From the NCBI GenBank assembly GCA_013399305.1, contig VXAI01000179.1, positions 173,030 through 237,029 on the forward strand: a stretch of DNA of 64,000 nucleotides, given 5' to 3'. Under the pieces are notes generated by a model that saw nothing but the letters and a program-made list of their open reading frames with translations, had not been told where the DNA came from and did no database searches. Positions 1 to 11,879 of this stretch are shown piece after piece (position 1 is the stretch's first letter; each line of letters begins with the position of its first letter). The DNA comes from Rostratula benghalensis (taxonomy: Eukaryota > Chordata > Aves > Charadriiformes > Rostratulidae). The translations under genes and the position numbers were made by a program.

Positions 1-3000
1 AATCACACAAACACACTATGTGGATGGGGTTATATGTGAAAATCAATATTAAATTCATCATATTTAGCTGCTACAGACCACAGTGAACACTTGCTCTCTA
101 ATGGTTAAATGCCCTTTGGATCTGAAGCCCTTTGATTTATTGGAAGAAACCTGCTGGGCAGAACATACTGTAGAGCTGATTAATGTCAGCTTCTGTCATC
201 AGTTTCCACTTAGATTCTTGGCCAGCTCTGACATCTCCTCCCTGAAGGATCCAGAAGAATTTGAGGACTGATCCAAGAGCTTTACTGGCATGGGATTTGC
301 AGAATGTGGTGCTTGCAAAATAAGGAAGATGAATGGAAGTAAAATTCCATGTTCTCTACTGGACTTGTTTCTTTAACTCATTTCTCTGGAGAAAGAGACC
401 AATGCCAGGACCACACCAGCAAGGGAAACAAATCAATAGCATGTTCACTGGTTTTGTTACAGATGTCTTGCATTTCCTTTGCTGCTTTATATGCTCCCTC
501 GTAGCCTGTCAAACTGGAAAATGACTGCAGTGAGAATGCAGAGCTACCATAGCTGTCTAGATTTACACTCACCATTGTACAAGGAAACTTATGAACTACA
601 AACCAGTTGGTAGTCCATACCATTTTAGAGAGGATAAGCCCATATCTGAACAGGGCTAATAAAAAGTGGCAGCCACTGTGGTTTGCAGGTTGATCACTCA
701 CAAGTAGCATGAACTTTTTTAACATTAGAACACAACCACCTCTGTCTTTTCCCCTCACCCTCCCTAAGGGATGATGGCTGTATATGGCAGATGATTTTCT
801 TGTGTTCATTTTGACACATTTCCCTTGCAGTTTCTCATTTGGAGAAAATGACTCTTACATTTCTTCTGAGCATAGAATTCTCCTGTTGCTCATCACCCAC
901 ATGGATACTCCTGCTACAGGCATCATATATTACTATAAAAATCCTAACAGTGCTGTACCCATTGCTGAACACATTCTCACTGGCAAAAGGAAGTATGAGT
1001 GAACAGTCAAATGATGAAATATTAAAAACATCAGAGTATAATTAGACAAAGTATTATGAGGTTCTGGAAAACTTAAAACAGGGAAATGAGCTGTCCTAGA
1101 AGTCACTTTTAAACTTCTAAGAAACCAGACTACAACCCTTCTAATAACTTAAAGATAGGATTTCCTGTCCTACATCTCACAAATGACAACCTGATTTGTC
1201 AGAAATACTGTCATCTGGATTAAGAATATTACACTGCTCTCCTTTAGAGGACATAACATTTTCCTGTTAGCAATTTGCAGTGATGAAACGAGTCTAACAC
1301 AGGCTAGGTCCCTTTTCCTTCTCCCCCGCTCACAGTGAATTTGGTGCTTTCCAAAATGAGCTGTAAAAGAAAGGCTACACAGAGCTGGAAGCCTTTATTT
1401 AGTTCCTTGCTTTAATTTACAACAAGTAGTGAGTCCAAAAATATAATTTGTCCTGATGGAAAACCAACACAGTATAAACTTCCACGTGGTTAATGTGACC
1501 ATTACATTTCTACAGCATAAAGTGCTTCTACTTTTGTATGCAGCTCTGGTGGCTCAATGCAGAGATTAAAGAATTGGGGTTTGTTGGCTATCAGTAAAAG
1601 GAGAAGTTAATGCGATTACAATGCACAACGGGGGAAGAAATATAAAAAAATAATTACCAGGGAAAGCTGGCTTATTATCTATAACAACAGCTTTGTGGAT
1701 GGTACCAGTTTAGAAACAGGGGGGACACATGTTTACAATGAAGTAATAAATGAATGGAAAGAAACAGCAATGAAGGTGACAGATTTTCCATCTCTTGATA
1801 GCTTCAGAGTGCAAAACTGGAAGATATACATTAGCTGATAACTCATCTTTCAGCTTGGTATCAGGATAACCGGAGAAAATCAAATAGCCTGCTACATACA
1901 GGAAGTTAAATTGGATAAAGCCACCTTGCCTTATTTATGAAATCTTTGAAATAAGAAGTGACAGTTGTAATTGAAAAATAGCTAGATAAAGCTTTGTCAG
2001 TGTAGTTAAAATAGTTCAAAAGACACTAAGGAAAAGTTTCTTTTGAACTATGAAAACTTATAATCCATTTTACTTTGTGTACTATGTTAATGAAGAGGAC
2101 CAAGTGCTCATTGTTGCTTCCATTGACCCTAACACAACATCTGCCATTGACTTTGTTGTGTATAGTAATAACCCCTTAATCATTACCAGCATAGAACTCC
2201 AAATCTGGTTTTCTCTGTAGAGCTTTCCTCCAGTCAATTATTAGCAGCTGGATCCTGGCTCTTTAATTAGGCTGAAGCTAACAAATACCTGAATGAAAGC
2301 ATCAAAATCCATTCCTGCCCAAGTGATGAGACAGAGACAAAGTAGTCATTCTCTTTATGAGGTGTTATTTTCTTGACATGTTTGCATGACTGGGTCTGAT
2401 GTTCACAGCTGAACTTCCAGGGTGCTACATAATTGAGGTTTTAAATTATTTGAAATTATTAGAATACCCCTGAGAGACCTCAAGGCATCCAGCTAGCCAA
2501 ATGCAGAAGGCTGTAATTCTCCAGAAGATTCCTGTCAAAATGGCATCCTCATCATGCATGGAAAGTACACTATACTCATACATTTAAACCTCCTAATTGT
2601 AATAATGACTCTGGCACCAAACCTTTCTGGAGGATTGATGGCTGGCTGAGGCTAATGGCTCTCAGCTGAATTTCAGGCCACAGCTCCTCCCAAACAGTCA
2701 TTAATCTTCAAGAAATGTCCTGTACTTCCATCAGGAGTCTTTAAATGTCTCTGTATTTTTAACTAGATTATCCATAGCATGTTTCTTAAATCAGCTTGAT
2801 AGAAAAGTGAAGCTCTCTGACCAACCTTAAATGCTGGCATTAATTCATTTTCACGAGCCTGTTTTCTTAGGCCCCTGCCCCATGGTCCTTCACTTCACTG
2901 AAGTTCTCAGACCAAAGACTGGCTTTCACCTGAAGTTTAAATATCAAGCTTGATAAAAATATAAAACAGGATTTTCAGATTTCCTAAGCACTGCCCCAGC

Positions 3001-6000
3001 CTAACTCTCTCTGACATCACAAGGTATGTCTAAATTATTATTTATTTTAGTTCCCCAGTTCATCCCTTGATCCTTGTCTCCTGCAAACCCATATTGTGCT
3101 GTTAATTTGTTCACAGGTTCTCTTCCAAAGTGAAGCAGTCATCATGTGGAAACAAAACCTCAGACAGTTGTTGGGATGGTTACATTTGGGAATCACTCCC
3201 AAAAGGTTATGCAGAAGAAGTCATGTTAGGTTTGGCTCTGTCTGTCATGCATAGTCCTCTAACACGTCCTGCCAGGCTTTGCATCCTCAAATATGCCCTT
3301 GCCACATACCTCTGTTCACACAGTTCACACTTTCCATTTCATGCTAAGAAAACACAGTTCTGTCAGACTGTAACACAGTCCTCACTACTCCTGACACTGT
3401 GAAATGAACTAAGAACCTTACACAAAAAAATTGTTGTGATTTAAGGTCACAGAGGAATCGCATGGGGCCCAGCAGAGGTCCAGGACCATGTACAACATAG
3501 CATTGATGCAGACAATCTGAGCTAACTCTGAGCAGCATAGACACAAACCACCCTTCACCACTTGGACTAGGGGCCAGGAACCAGTCCCAGTATTGAAGGC
3601 ACTTAGCCATGCAGCCAATAATAACATTTCCTGGGAATAAAGTGAGACCATTGCTGAACTGTTTGGAAAAATTGTCCTATCATCTTTTTCACCATAAATC
3701 ATTGACTGTCACACCAAACCTTTAACAATCAGAGAGTTATACAAGGGAGTGATTCTGGAGTGATTCTTTTAAAGACAGTTCAGAAAACCCACTGGATTCT
3801 TCTCTGCATTCTGGCATCACAGCTGTACTGCACAAATACCCTCAAAAGCAAAGGTTGTGCCTTATTTGTCATGGCTTTCAGGAGCACTTAGGTAAGGGAT
3901 TTAAGGAATCTAAAAAGCCATAAAGCAGTAAATTTCCAAACTGAAGAGTTTCTGACAAGCAAGTCCGAACATTTTAAAAAATCAGACACAAAAATAATCC
4001 AGGAGAGGCTCTCAAATAAAAAATATGTGAATAAATGCAGATCTTCAACAATTGCTGAGATTTTCCAACACAGCATTTGTTTACACAGCTTTTCAAGAAA
4101 AGAGATTTGATAACAGTGGAACTTTGACTAACCTTTCCAAATACTTACACTGGCTTGGTTGTTGGCCTTTGTTTCAAGACCCTGTACTTCGAAAAAGTAG
4201 AAAGGATTTACTTAAATAAGGACAGATATGAGCCTTATGTATACCAAAATGTTGCAGAAATAAGTATCATGTTTGAGTGTATTAAATGCACTTTTGAGCC
4301 CAGATACCATCTTACTGCCTACCATTTCCCACCAAGAATATGACATTTGTAAAAAGCAATAAACTATAGACTCCCATCAGTTGTACTAGCATAGAATTTT
4401 CCTTAGTGGTAGATTATGAAAGCATATGGTAGACCTGAGCAACTCTCTGAAATCAGATCCAAGGAAAGCTGAGAGTGTACTTTCTTACCCATATATTAGT
4501 TTACCCTTCAAAAAATTTAGGGCCAAGAGCAATCTCAAAGGCCAATCCTTACCCAAAAATCAATGAGTGCTGTTAGAACTAGGTAGGAGCACACTGCCAC
4601 GATGGAATTTAGTGATAAAAGTAAGTAAACAAATACCCTTCTTTTACTGTGTGGTGAATCTAAAATCTCAGATTATGTTTTTCACAGAAATGTTGTTCTA
4701 AAACTGTTGTTTTATAAAGGAGAAGGCACAAAAACACTGAGGTAGCCCAGCAGTGATGGTTCTCATCTCACCCGCATGACAACTGGCTTTCTGGTCCTGC
4801 TCTCAGTGTCCCCATGACTGGACACACACATCATGCTCAGGCTTCTCAGGTGAGTGCTGTGATCACAGGGCAGATGATTCTCAGAGTTGAGGGGGACTTC
4901 AGCAGAATTTCTAACCTTGGTTCCTCTCCTTGTCCCTATGGAAATATTCTGTTTTGGCAAACCAGTGTTTTCCAATACAAAGCATTTTGCTGAACTATTT
5001 CCTATTAGCTATACTAAATTAATAATTTGCCTCTGTGAAACATTGGAACATGGGAAAACTAATATTCCCATTGGTGATAAGGCTTTAAAATATTAATGGG
5101 GAAATTTTTATGCGTAATTCCTTACACAGTTAATGGGAAGGACAGATTATGCTGGGATATGCCCTTAGCTCTCAAACATCCAGACGGTATTTTTTAGGTT
5201 AAGGAAAAACCTACTTGCAGGTATCTTTATTTTTTCAACATTTCTTAAGACTTTGCCCAAAATTATTGTTGGGTGATGGACATTTAACCATTTGGTTCTT
5301 AGCTTAAAACACATTGAAGGAAAGATGAACTCGCTAAACTACAGAATGGCCAATTTTAAGAGGATTACCCCTATCAGAAGAGTAATCCATGGTTTACAAC
5401 AGCGATATTATTTTTTAAAGCTGGTGGATGGAGCAGCTGCTTTGTAAAGTTATTAATTTCCTGTAAAGAATACTGAATGCTTAGCAATCAGAATGCAAGG
5501 CAGGATGTAGTTATACAATCAGGCATGTGAATCTTTTACACATTAATTCTGCAGGGAACTGCCTTCCCTTTTAAAATGGTCGATATTGGTTCTGCTATCA
5601 CAATCCAAAACAACATCCACAGGCACCAAAAAGCACTGTGTATCTGTTAGAAGGGGATAGGCCACAATAACAGATCATTTTTTAAGGACAGACATTTGCA
5701 GAACTTCAAACAGGTTGATTCTCAGGGTGGTCACAACTACAGCTGGCAGCCACCCTACCTGAGGATGCAATTTGCCTCCCATGGTCAAAGATGTAGTTTT
5801 TCAAATGAGAGACCTATGAATATTTCAAGAAGTCGACTCGTTCTCATACCTGGCTCAATCTCTCTTCCTCCCTCAGATCATAGACTGCTTGTGTTCATTG
5901 TTGCCAGCTGCCTACATCCACAATGAGTGTAACAGACACAGGGAAGGAAAAAAAAATCTCCAATTTATTTGGAAATGAGGGAAGAAATCTTTCTGACATT

Positions 6001-8831
6001 TTCTGTTGAGCGATGTGCCCTTCACCCTGGTGATAAATAAACAGCTGTAGTAAAGTTACCCCACCTTGCTTTACCTTCCCACCTGTTAATGAACACTGCT
6101 CTCATTTTCTCCCAAGAAGTGCATTTGGAGGAAAACTGGAGACATACAGTAGGAATAAATAATGGAAAATGGCTTAATAATTCCAGGACCAAAAGTCACA
6201 AAGTCATAAAACCTCTTTATTTCCAGTTATGTTCAAACCAGGGTCTTCGCTTCTGCAGGGCAGGAGCAATGACAGTGAATGAGAGCCCATCAGGGCAAAG
6301 TGGCAGGTGGAGGAAAAGGGACTTGGAGGTAGAAGGGGAAAGAGTTTTGTTCACTTTCAACAGGTCTTTGTTCAAAACAGAATTTAACATTCTGGGGAAG
6401 CTTGAATACTCTTTAATGCATGAAGGGACTTCTGGTTTGTTTCATATATTTCATACCAATTGCAGAGTCCTCTTAGTCTAAGGAGCATATGTAGGCTAGT
6501 TTCCCAACAAGGCCTTATGGTTTATATGGGATGGACTCCCTTTTAAATATAGAAAAGAAAAAAAAAAGTATTAATTAAAGCTGTATTTCTGTTGAAAATG
6601 ATGGTTTTGAATAAGGCAAGCACTCACTCCCTAGCCCAATTTAGCCCAATTAAACCACAAACCCTGAGCAGCTTGAGCCAGATTCCCCAGTGTGTTCCAA
6701 CTCCTATGAGTTACTGGAACCATTCAAAGAAGCTGGACATTAGCCAGATGTGTCCAGCTGAGAGCTCCTCACAGTGTGGGAGCCCTCAGTGTGCACAAAG
6801 GCAGCACAGATGGTTCCTCGGTTCCTGTACTGCCACCCACTGCTCCTACCTCGCTTGGCCCTGGCACAGGGACAATGTCACAGGGAGGGAGAGAACACTG
6901 TTGGCTGTGCTCATCTGACATGCAGCCCTGCAAGAGTTGAAAATAGCAGAGGGAAACCAGAGCAATCCATGAGCCCCGGTACAAAACCAAATAGTAGGGA
7001 GCTCTGCTTGAGAGCCCCTTGGCAGCCATCATTCACCAAAGTCATGCTGAGCAGAAGCACAGGAAAACAGAGCCCTAATATTTTAGGCCACATTACTCCA
7101 GTCACTAGGCAAACTCAAATTTTGTGTTCTTTTATGGGTTCCTGAAACCACATGGCAAAAAATTAACTTCAGAGACAAATCTATGGCTGGCCAAAGAAGA
7201 AACAAAATCATAGGCTGAGACACCTCAGTGTAAGCATCTCCATGGACATGTAGTCCATGGAGGACACCACCAATGGAGGCAAGAGAGGTGTTTGTATCAT
7301 CCTGAAGCAGACATGCAGGATATGATACAGTTGTCTAAATACAGACATAGAGGGTTACATTAGATGTCCTAGCATATCACTCTGGCCTTCAGACACTATG
7401 CCCCAAAGGCATTAGTCACCTGTAGGCAGCGCGTCTGTGTACTAATTCGTGCTAATGTCTTAGATGCCCTGAGATATTTATATGGCACTAGATGTCTAAC
7501 AGTGGGCAAATTACACCAGTCCTCAGTGGCTGGTCAGACAAGTTGTTCTCTTAGCTCCTCTGACAATATTACCCCTATTGATTCTGACTGTGTTGAATAT
7601 TGACTAGAGTTCTAACTTATACACCAAACATGTCCACAGATGTCTACAAGTAGACACCTGAGGTTAAGGGAAAGGTTCAGTTCCCTACACATAAGTATCA
7701 TTTCAGATGCCCTAACATTTTCCATTGGGTTCCAGCTACAGCACATGAAGATTGTAAGTCCCCTGTATGTCCTGTGTCATATCTGTCAGCCCTGTGTTTC
7801 TTGGATTTCCTAAAACACCTCGAAAGGCACTTGGCACTTATATTTGCGCAACTGAACTGGTCTATAGGGCTTTTAACTGGTTCTGAACCCCAGTACTGAA
7901 TTTGTCTCAAATTGAATCTTACCTGCAATGATTAAATGGATTTTTCCTGTATTTTAATGGGATGGTTCTAGAGGAGTAATTTGGCATTGCTTATTCCCAA
8001 GTAGTTTTGAATGTCCTTGGGTTTCCTGGAGAACATCTGAAACTGCATATTTACATCTCAGTAGCTTCTGATGGTAATAAGAGAGTTACAACTGTGACAC
8101 AGTCAGCCCAATGCACTTTATGTCAGGCCAAAGACCACCATAACTACATTTTCAGCACTACCCATTTTTTAGGATAAATTATTTCTTGTTAAAAGAGCTG
8201 TTGAAACACTGCAGAAGCTCACAAAAAAGGTGTGTCCGTGGTGGAAATAGTGAATTGCCAATAATATAAAGCCTCATTTTGAGGAAACAAGCTGGGATGG
8301 AAGATACTTACTGCATTCATGTCAACCAAATGAAGCAAATAGGAACTCCTTTCATTGACACCTCTGTATCAAATTTCTCCTTGAATAACAGAATGCCTTC
8401 CCCCCAACCACCAACTTCATAGGGCTGACAAACATCTGTAACACCATGCCCATAACTATCATTTCAAAGATGTCTGAATCAGAAGGACACTTCTAAAATG
8501 AGAATGGAATGTATTGTAGCCATGGCAGTAAAAAATCTCTGCTAATCTAACTTGTCAGATGCCTAGGGCTGCAACGCTCAAGTCCATTTAGATGAAAAGA
8601 TACATGAAAAGGCTTTGCATGTAAAATGAGATCGGAAATGTAAAGGAATGTTCAGCATAATAAGTAGAGTGAGTGAAGGAGAGATTTGAAGAGGAAAAGG
8701 TTTTGATGGGAAAAAGTATTGCTAAAATGAAAAGGAATATCTTGGAAGTATTGCTTTTCTTCTCATTAATGCTGTAGGGAATGGTGCTGCTGCTGGCCAT
8801 TCAGAGGATTTCTCTCTAATTTTGTACTAAA
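1..8831. other. Unique AT-rich non-coding DNA, no gene seen
   Basis: No recognisable exon, RNA gene or transposon. Open frames are at most about 143 codons, on both strands, with no protein family I recognise and no consistent codon bias. Two parts (about 2085-2990 and 5080-5600) are rich in TAAT-type homeodomain cores and lack low-complexity decay, so they could be conserved non-coding elements; that is inference only. A small perfect hairpin at 7238-7262 is listed separately. Confidence 0.6.
7238..7262. repeat. Perfect 10-bp inverted repeat with 5-nt loop
   Basis: The left arm ctccatggac (7238-7247) and right arm gtccatggag (7253-7262) are exact reverse complements around the loop atgta. 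The core ccatgg is itself a palindrome. No T-tract or other sign of a terminator or RNA gene follows. It may be a chance hairpin or the trace of a small local inverted duplication. Confidence 0.8.
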
Positions 8832-8894
8832 ATTTTTGGGGTTTTGTTTGGTTTGGGTTTTTTTGGTTTTTTGTTTTTGTTTTTTTTTTTTTTT
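8832..8894. repeat. T/G-rich low-complexity tract
   Basis: About 63 bases of almost only T and G, grading from ggggttttg-like units into a run of some 15 T. It resembles the reverse complement of the A/C-rich tract at 9294-9364. Such tracts are common in bird genomes as degraded oligo-A or (CAAA)n sequence. Confidence 0.85.
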
Positions 8895-9293
8895 AAATGA
8901 ACTATTAGAGAATTCTTTTCAAGTCTAAGAATCAAACTTTACTTGAAAAAATCAGATTTGCCCATACTAATTTTCACGTCTTTTTGTGCTTCTGAAAGGA
9001 AGCTACTGAGATTGCAGTAGGAACCTTCAAACCTTTTAGAAACATCAGCCTTTTCAAAGAGGAGCTTCCCTTGTCAGAGGTGAGAACTGTGGCAGACTGT
9101 GTGGATCTGACCCACCAGGTCAAAGGGAGGAACAGGCTGTGTCACATACATTATTTTTCAGATGCATGTTCTCAACAGTATGTGCATATTTGTATACAGA
9201 GGGCTCTGTGGTGCCTTTAATCCTAATGCTGGTAAACATCAGTATTAAAACCATACAGGTTCATACACTGTCTGAAGACAAGACTGTCATGAC
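8895..9293. other. Short unique stretch between complementary low-complexity tracts
   Basis: About 400 bp of ordinary AT-rich sequence between a T/G-rich run on the left and an A/C-rich run on the right. No coding signal or known repeat family is recognised. Confidence 0.5.
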
Positions 9294-9364
9294 CAAAAAA
9301 AAAACCAACCAACCAACCAAACAAACAAAAAAACAACACGCCCAAAACAAAACCAAACCAAAAA
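9294..9364. repeat. A/C-rich low-complexity tract with (CCAA)n and (CAAA)n units
   Basis: The tract begins with a run of ten A, then four to five CCAA units, then CAAA-type units, ending in aaccaaaccaaaaa. It is roughly complementary in composition to 8832-8894. It is likely simple-repeat expansion from an oligo-A seed. Confidence 0.85.
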
Positions 9365-11820
9365 TACCTTGCCCTCCTTTTCCCAGAAAAATAATAGTAT
9401 TTTCTTAACTTACCGTAACAGTGATCATCTATGACCTGACCCCCACACCTGGGCTTTCCCCAAACCTACCCACAGCCCAGGACCCCATTTCATCCTCCCT
9501 GGGGCTATCAGCCCCTGCTCCAGTGATGCTGAAGCACTGCTGGTCTCCAGCTCCCACCAGGCCCAGTGTCCCCCAACTGCTCTGCTCCTGGATGGGAGGT
9601 GGGATGGGGCAGGCTGCCCCACAGAGCCCTCACTGCTCCCTATCCCAACCCCAGGGAGCCCCCGTCCTTGCTGCACCCTCACACACAGGTGTATAACTGG
9701 AGCCACAAGGCAGACCAAATCACACAAGCAGAGTTTTCAAAAAACCCTGGCATCTGCGATACCTGGTGTTGTCCTGAGAGTTAGTAATTTCCTGTGTTCA
9801 GTATTAATGGGAATGGCTCCTTAATCCTTCAAAGCGCTAAATGTACCAAATATTTTGACTGTGGCAAGTATTACTATTAATAAATGGCAGGGAACAGTGG
9901 GTTTCCTGTGTACATATGCCCCTCTGATGAGGTACACATAACATGTGGCTCCTAATACCAAAGATGGTGTAATCCTTCACTTGTCAGCACTGCACTAAAG
10001 GTCAGTCTGGTTTTTCTCACTTTACAAACTTCCATCTGTCAAGGGATGCTTAATTCACAGCTTATTCTCACATCTACCCCAAGGCTGTCTAAATTTAAAA
10101 ACAGCCGTTTGTTTATCATGTTCTGTTTAAAAAAGGAGAGGTGTTTTTTTTTCCAAAGACATTGGTTTGTCACGATAAAAGACTTAGAAGAATCTTTTAA
10201 CATAAAATCTAAAAGGGTGGCTTCAATCTTTCATGTGATTATAAAAGCTGGTGCTTCCATCAACTGAATTAAGCATCTCTGTATTTAGAAAACATAGGAC
10301 ATCGATGATGTTCTCCATGAAATGACACCTTGCTCACCAGCTATTTTTTTATTATCTAGTAGGGTAAACATGCATTAAGGCAGTTCAGCCAAATCAACAG
10401 GCAACAGAATTGGGCCATATGAAATATTATGTATACATATCTAGAGATATAGAGAAATACACATTTTAACAAAAATGACATTGGCAATGAAATAAAAAAA
10501 GGCACTTGTTTAATAAACCGCTCAAGCATGGACATAAATTTTGGACACCCAAGAAGCTGACAATGGCTTATGGTTGACCTCTTGCTCTGGTGCCTTGCTG
10601 AACTTTGTAGTCTCCCTTACAAGGCACATTCACTTACTTAGCAATTTGTGTTTAAATACGGAGTTATCAGATATTTGTGAAATAAATCTTGTTGTAATGA
10701 CAATGATAAGTGGATTACTTATACTCAAAGTGGCTAAGGCACAGGGAAATGTTTAAACCACCACACACCCCCTTTTTAAAGTGAAGGAACTGGGCGTGAG
10801 AAGGAAAATTGTGTGTTCATGGTGGTATTTGTCATATGAAACTTAATATTGAGTTCAGTTTCAGAACAAATGTGGCATTGACTTTTTGGTTAACTGATGT
10901 CTGGCTCACCTCTCTTTTCACATACTCCAGTGTACAACTGTTAATTAAAATGTGTATAGCTTTGGGGTTTTCTCCTCTTTATTTGGGGGAAGGAGAGGAA
11001 AGTATTAGAGGAGCTGAGTAAGACTTGAAGGCTGTGGCTATAAAGTGTGAAGTGATGGGCAGGGCATTGGATCTTTATCATTAACATTGCTTAAATCTTA
11101 GAACAGTCAATGGCACAGCTTAAGCCCAGTATAGGCACAGGCCAACCAGTACCGTGCCAAATAATTCCTGAGCACAGTTTAATAATTTGGACAAATCAAG
11201 GACCATTCCTAATAGACATTGTGGGTGTAACCTTGCCTTGAAGGCTACAAGAGATAACAGTCCCAGGGGTCTCAGACATGCCGTTTGCCACCCAGATCAG
11301 AGCACACTTTTCAGGTTACTAGGGTAAATATTGGTAATCTAGGTGTCCTTGAAGGAATAAAATGATAGTACATTGCTATATAACCAAGAAGTCTTTGAGA
11401 CTTTAGCTAAAACACCATGCAATAAAACAGTGTTAGATGCACTGACTCCCAGCCTTTTGTCTCCACAAAACATGAGCATGTGTAAGAGCTTTGCGGTCCA
11501 GGAAGAGAACAGACTTGAATGATTTAGGACTTCCTGAAAATTCCCAGGTACTTGGGCTGTGCTGAAAAGGTCTTACTTATCAAGCCAAAAGCGCCTCTGT
11601 CATCGCAACGGCCTGAGTCACCTGTAAGTCACAATCATTTTTTCTTAACTGAATTTGCAAAAATGAGGAGAAATCTGTAAAAGATATTATTTCCTTCATG
11701 GTTTAATTCTTTATTAATGAAATTATGTGAGTCCTGAAGACATGACTTAGACCACACTCCAGTCCTTGATGGTCACTGTATGAATGTGTCCTGCAACAAA
11801 AGCTAAAGAACACACCTATG
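9365..11820. other. Non-coding stretch including a GC-rich patch at 9425-9700
   Basis: 9425-9700 is markedly C/G-rich (runs of ccc, ggg and ctgctcc) but nearly free of CpG, so it is not a CpG island. Open frames there on both strands (about 90-100 codons) are compositional artefacts. The remainder (9700-11820) is AT-rich, with no gene or known repeat. Confidence 0.5.
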
Positions 11821-11879
11821 TTTGGACTCCATGATCCCAAAGGTCTCTTCCAACCTGAATGATTCTATGGTTCTATGAC
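11821..11879 (+). mobile_element. CR1 LINE, 3' terminal fragment
   Basis: The sequence reads ttggactccatgatcccaaa, then ggtctcttccaacctgaat, then gattctatggttctatgac. This is the standard CR1 3' end: a 'ttggactagatgatc' block, the 'tccaacc' core and a duplicated terminal octamer-like unit. Only the last 60 bp remains, as expected for 5'-truncated CR1 copies. Several mismatches to the usual motif suggest an old insertion. Confidence 0.9.

Noticed and set aside
378..809. 143-codon open frame on the minus strand
   Set aside because: No recognisable domain, no splice or codon-use support, and the length is within what chance allows in 64 kb on six frames.
6089..6481. 130-codon open frame on the plus strand
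   Set aside because: It starts with ATG but has no family resemblance, no promoter or splice context, and mixed composition.
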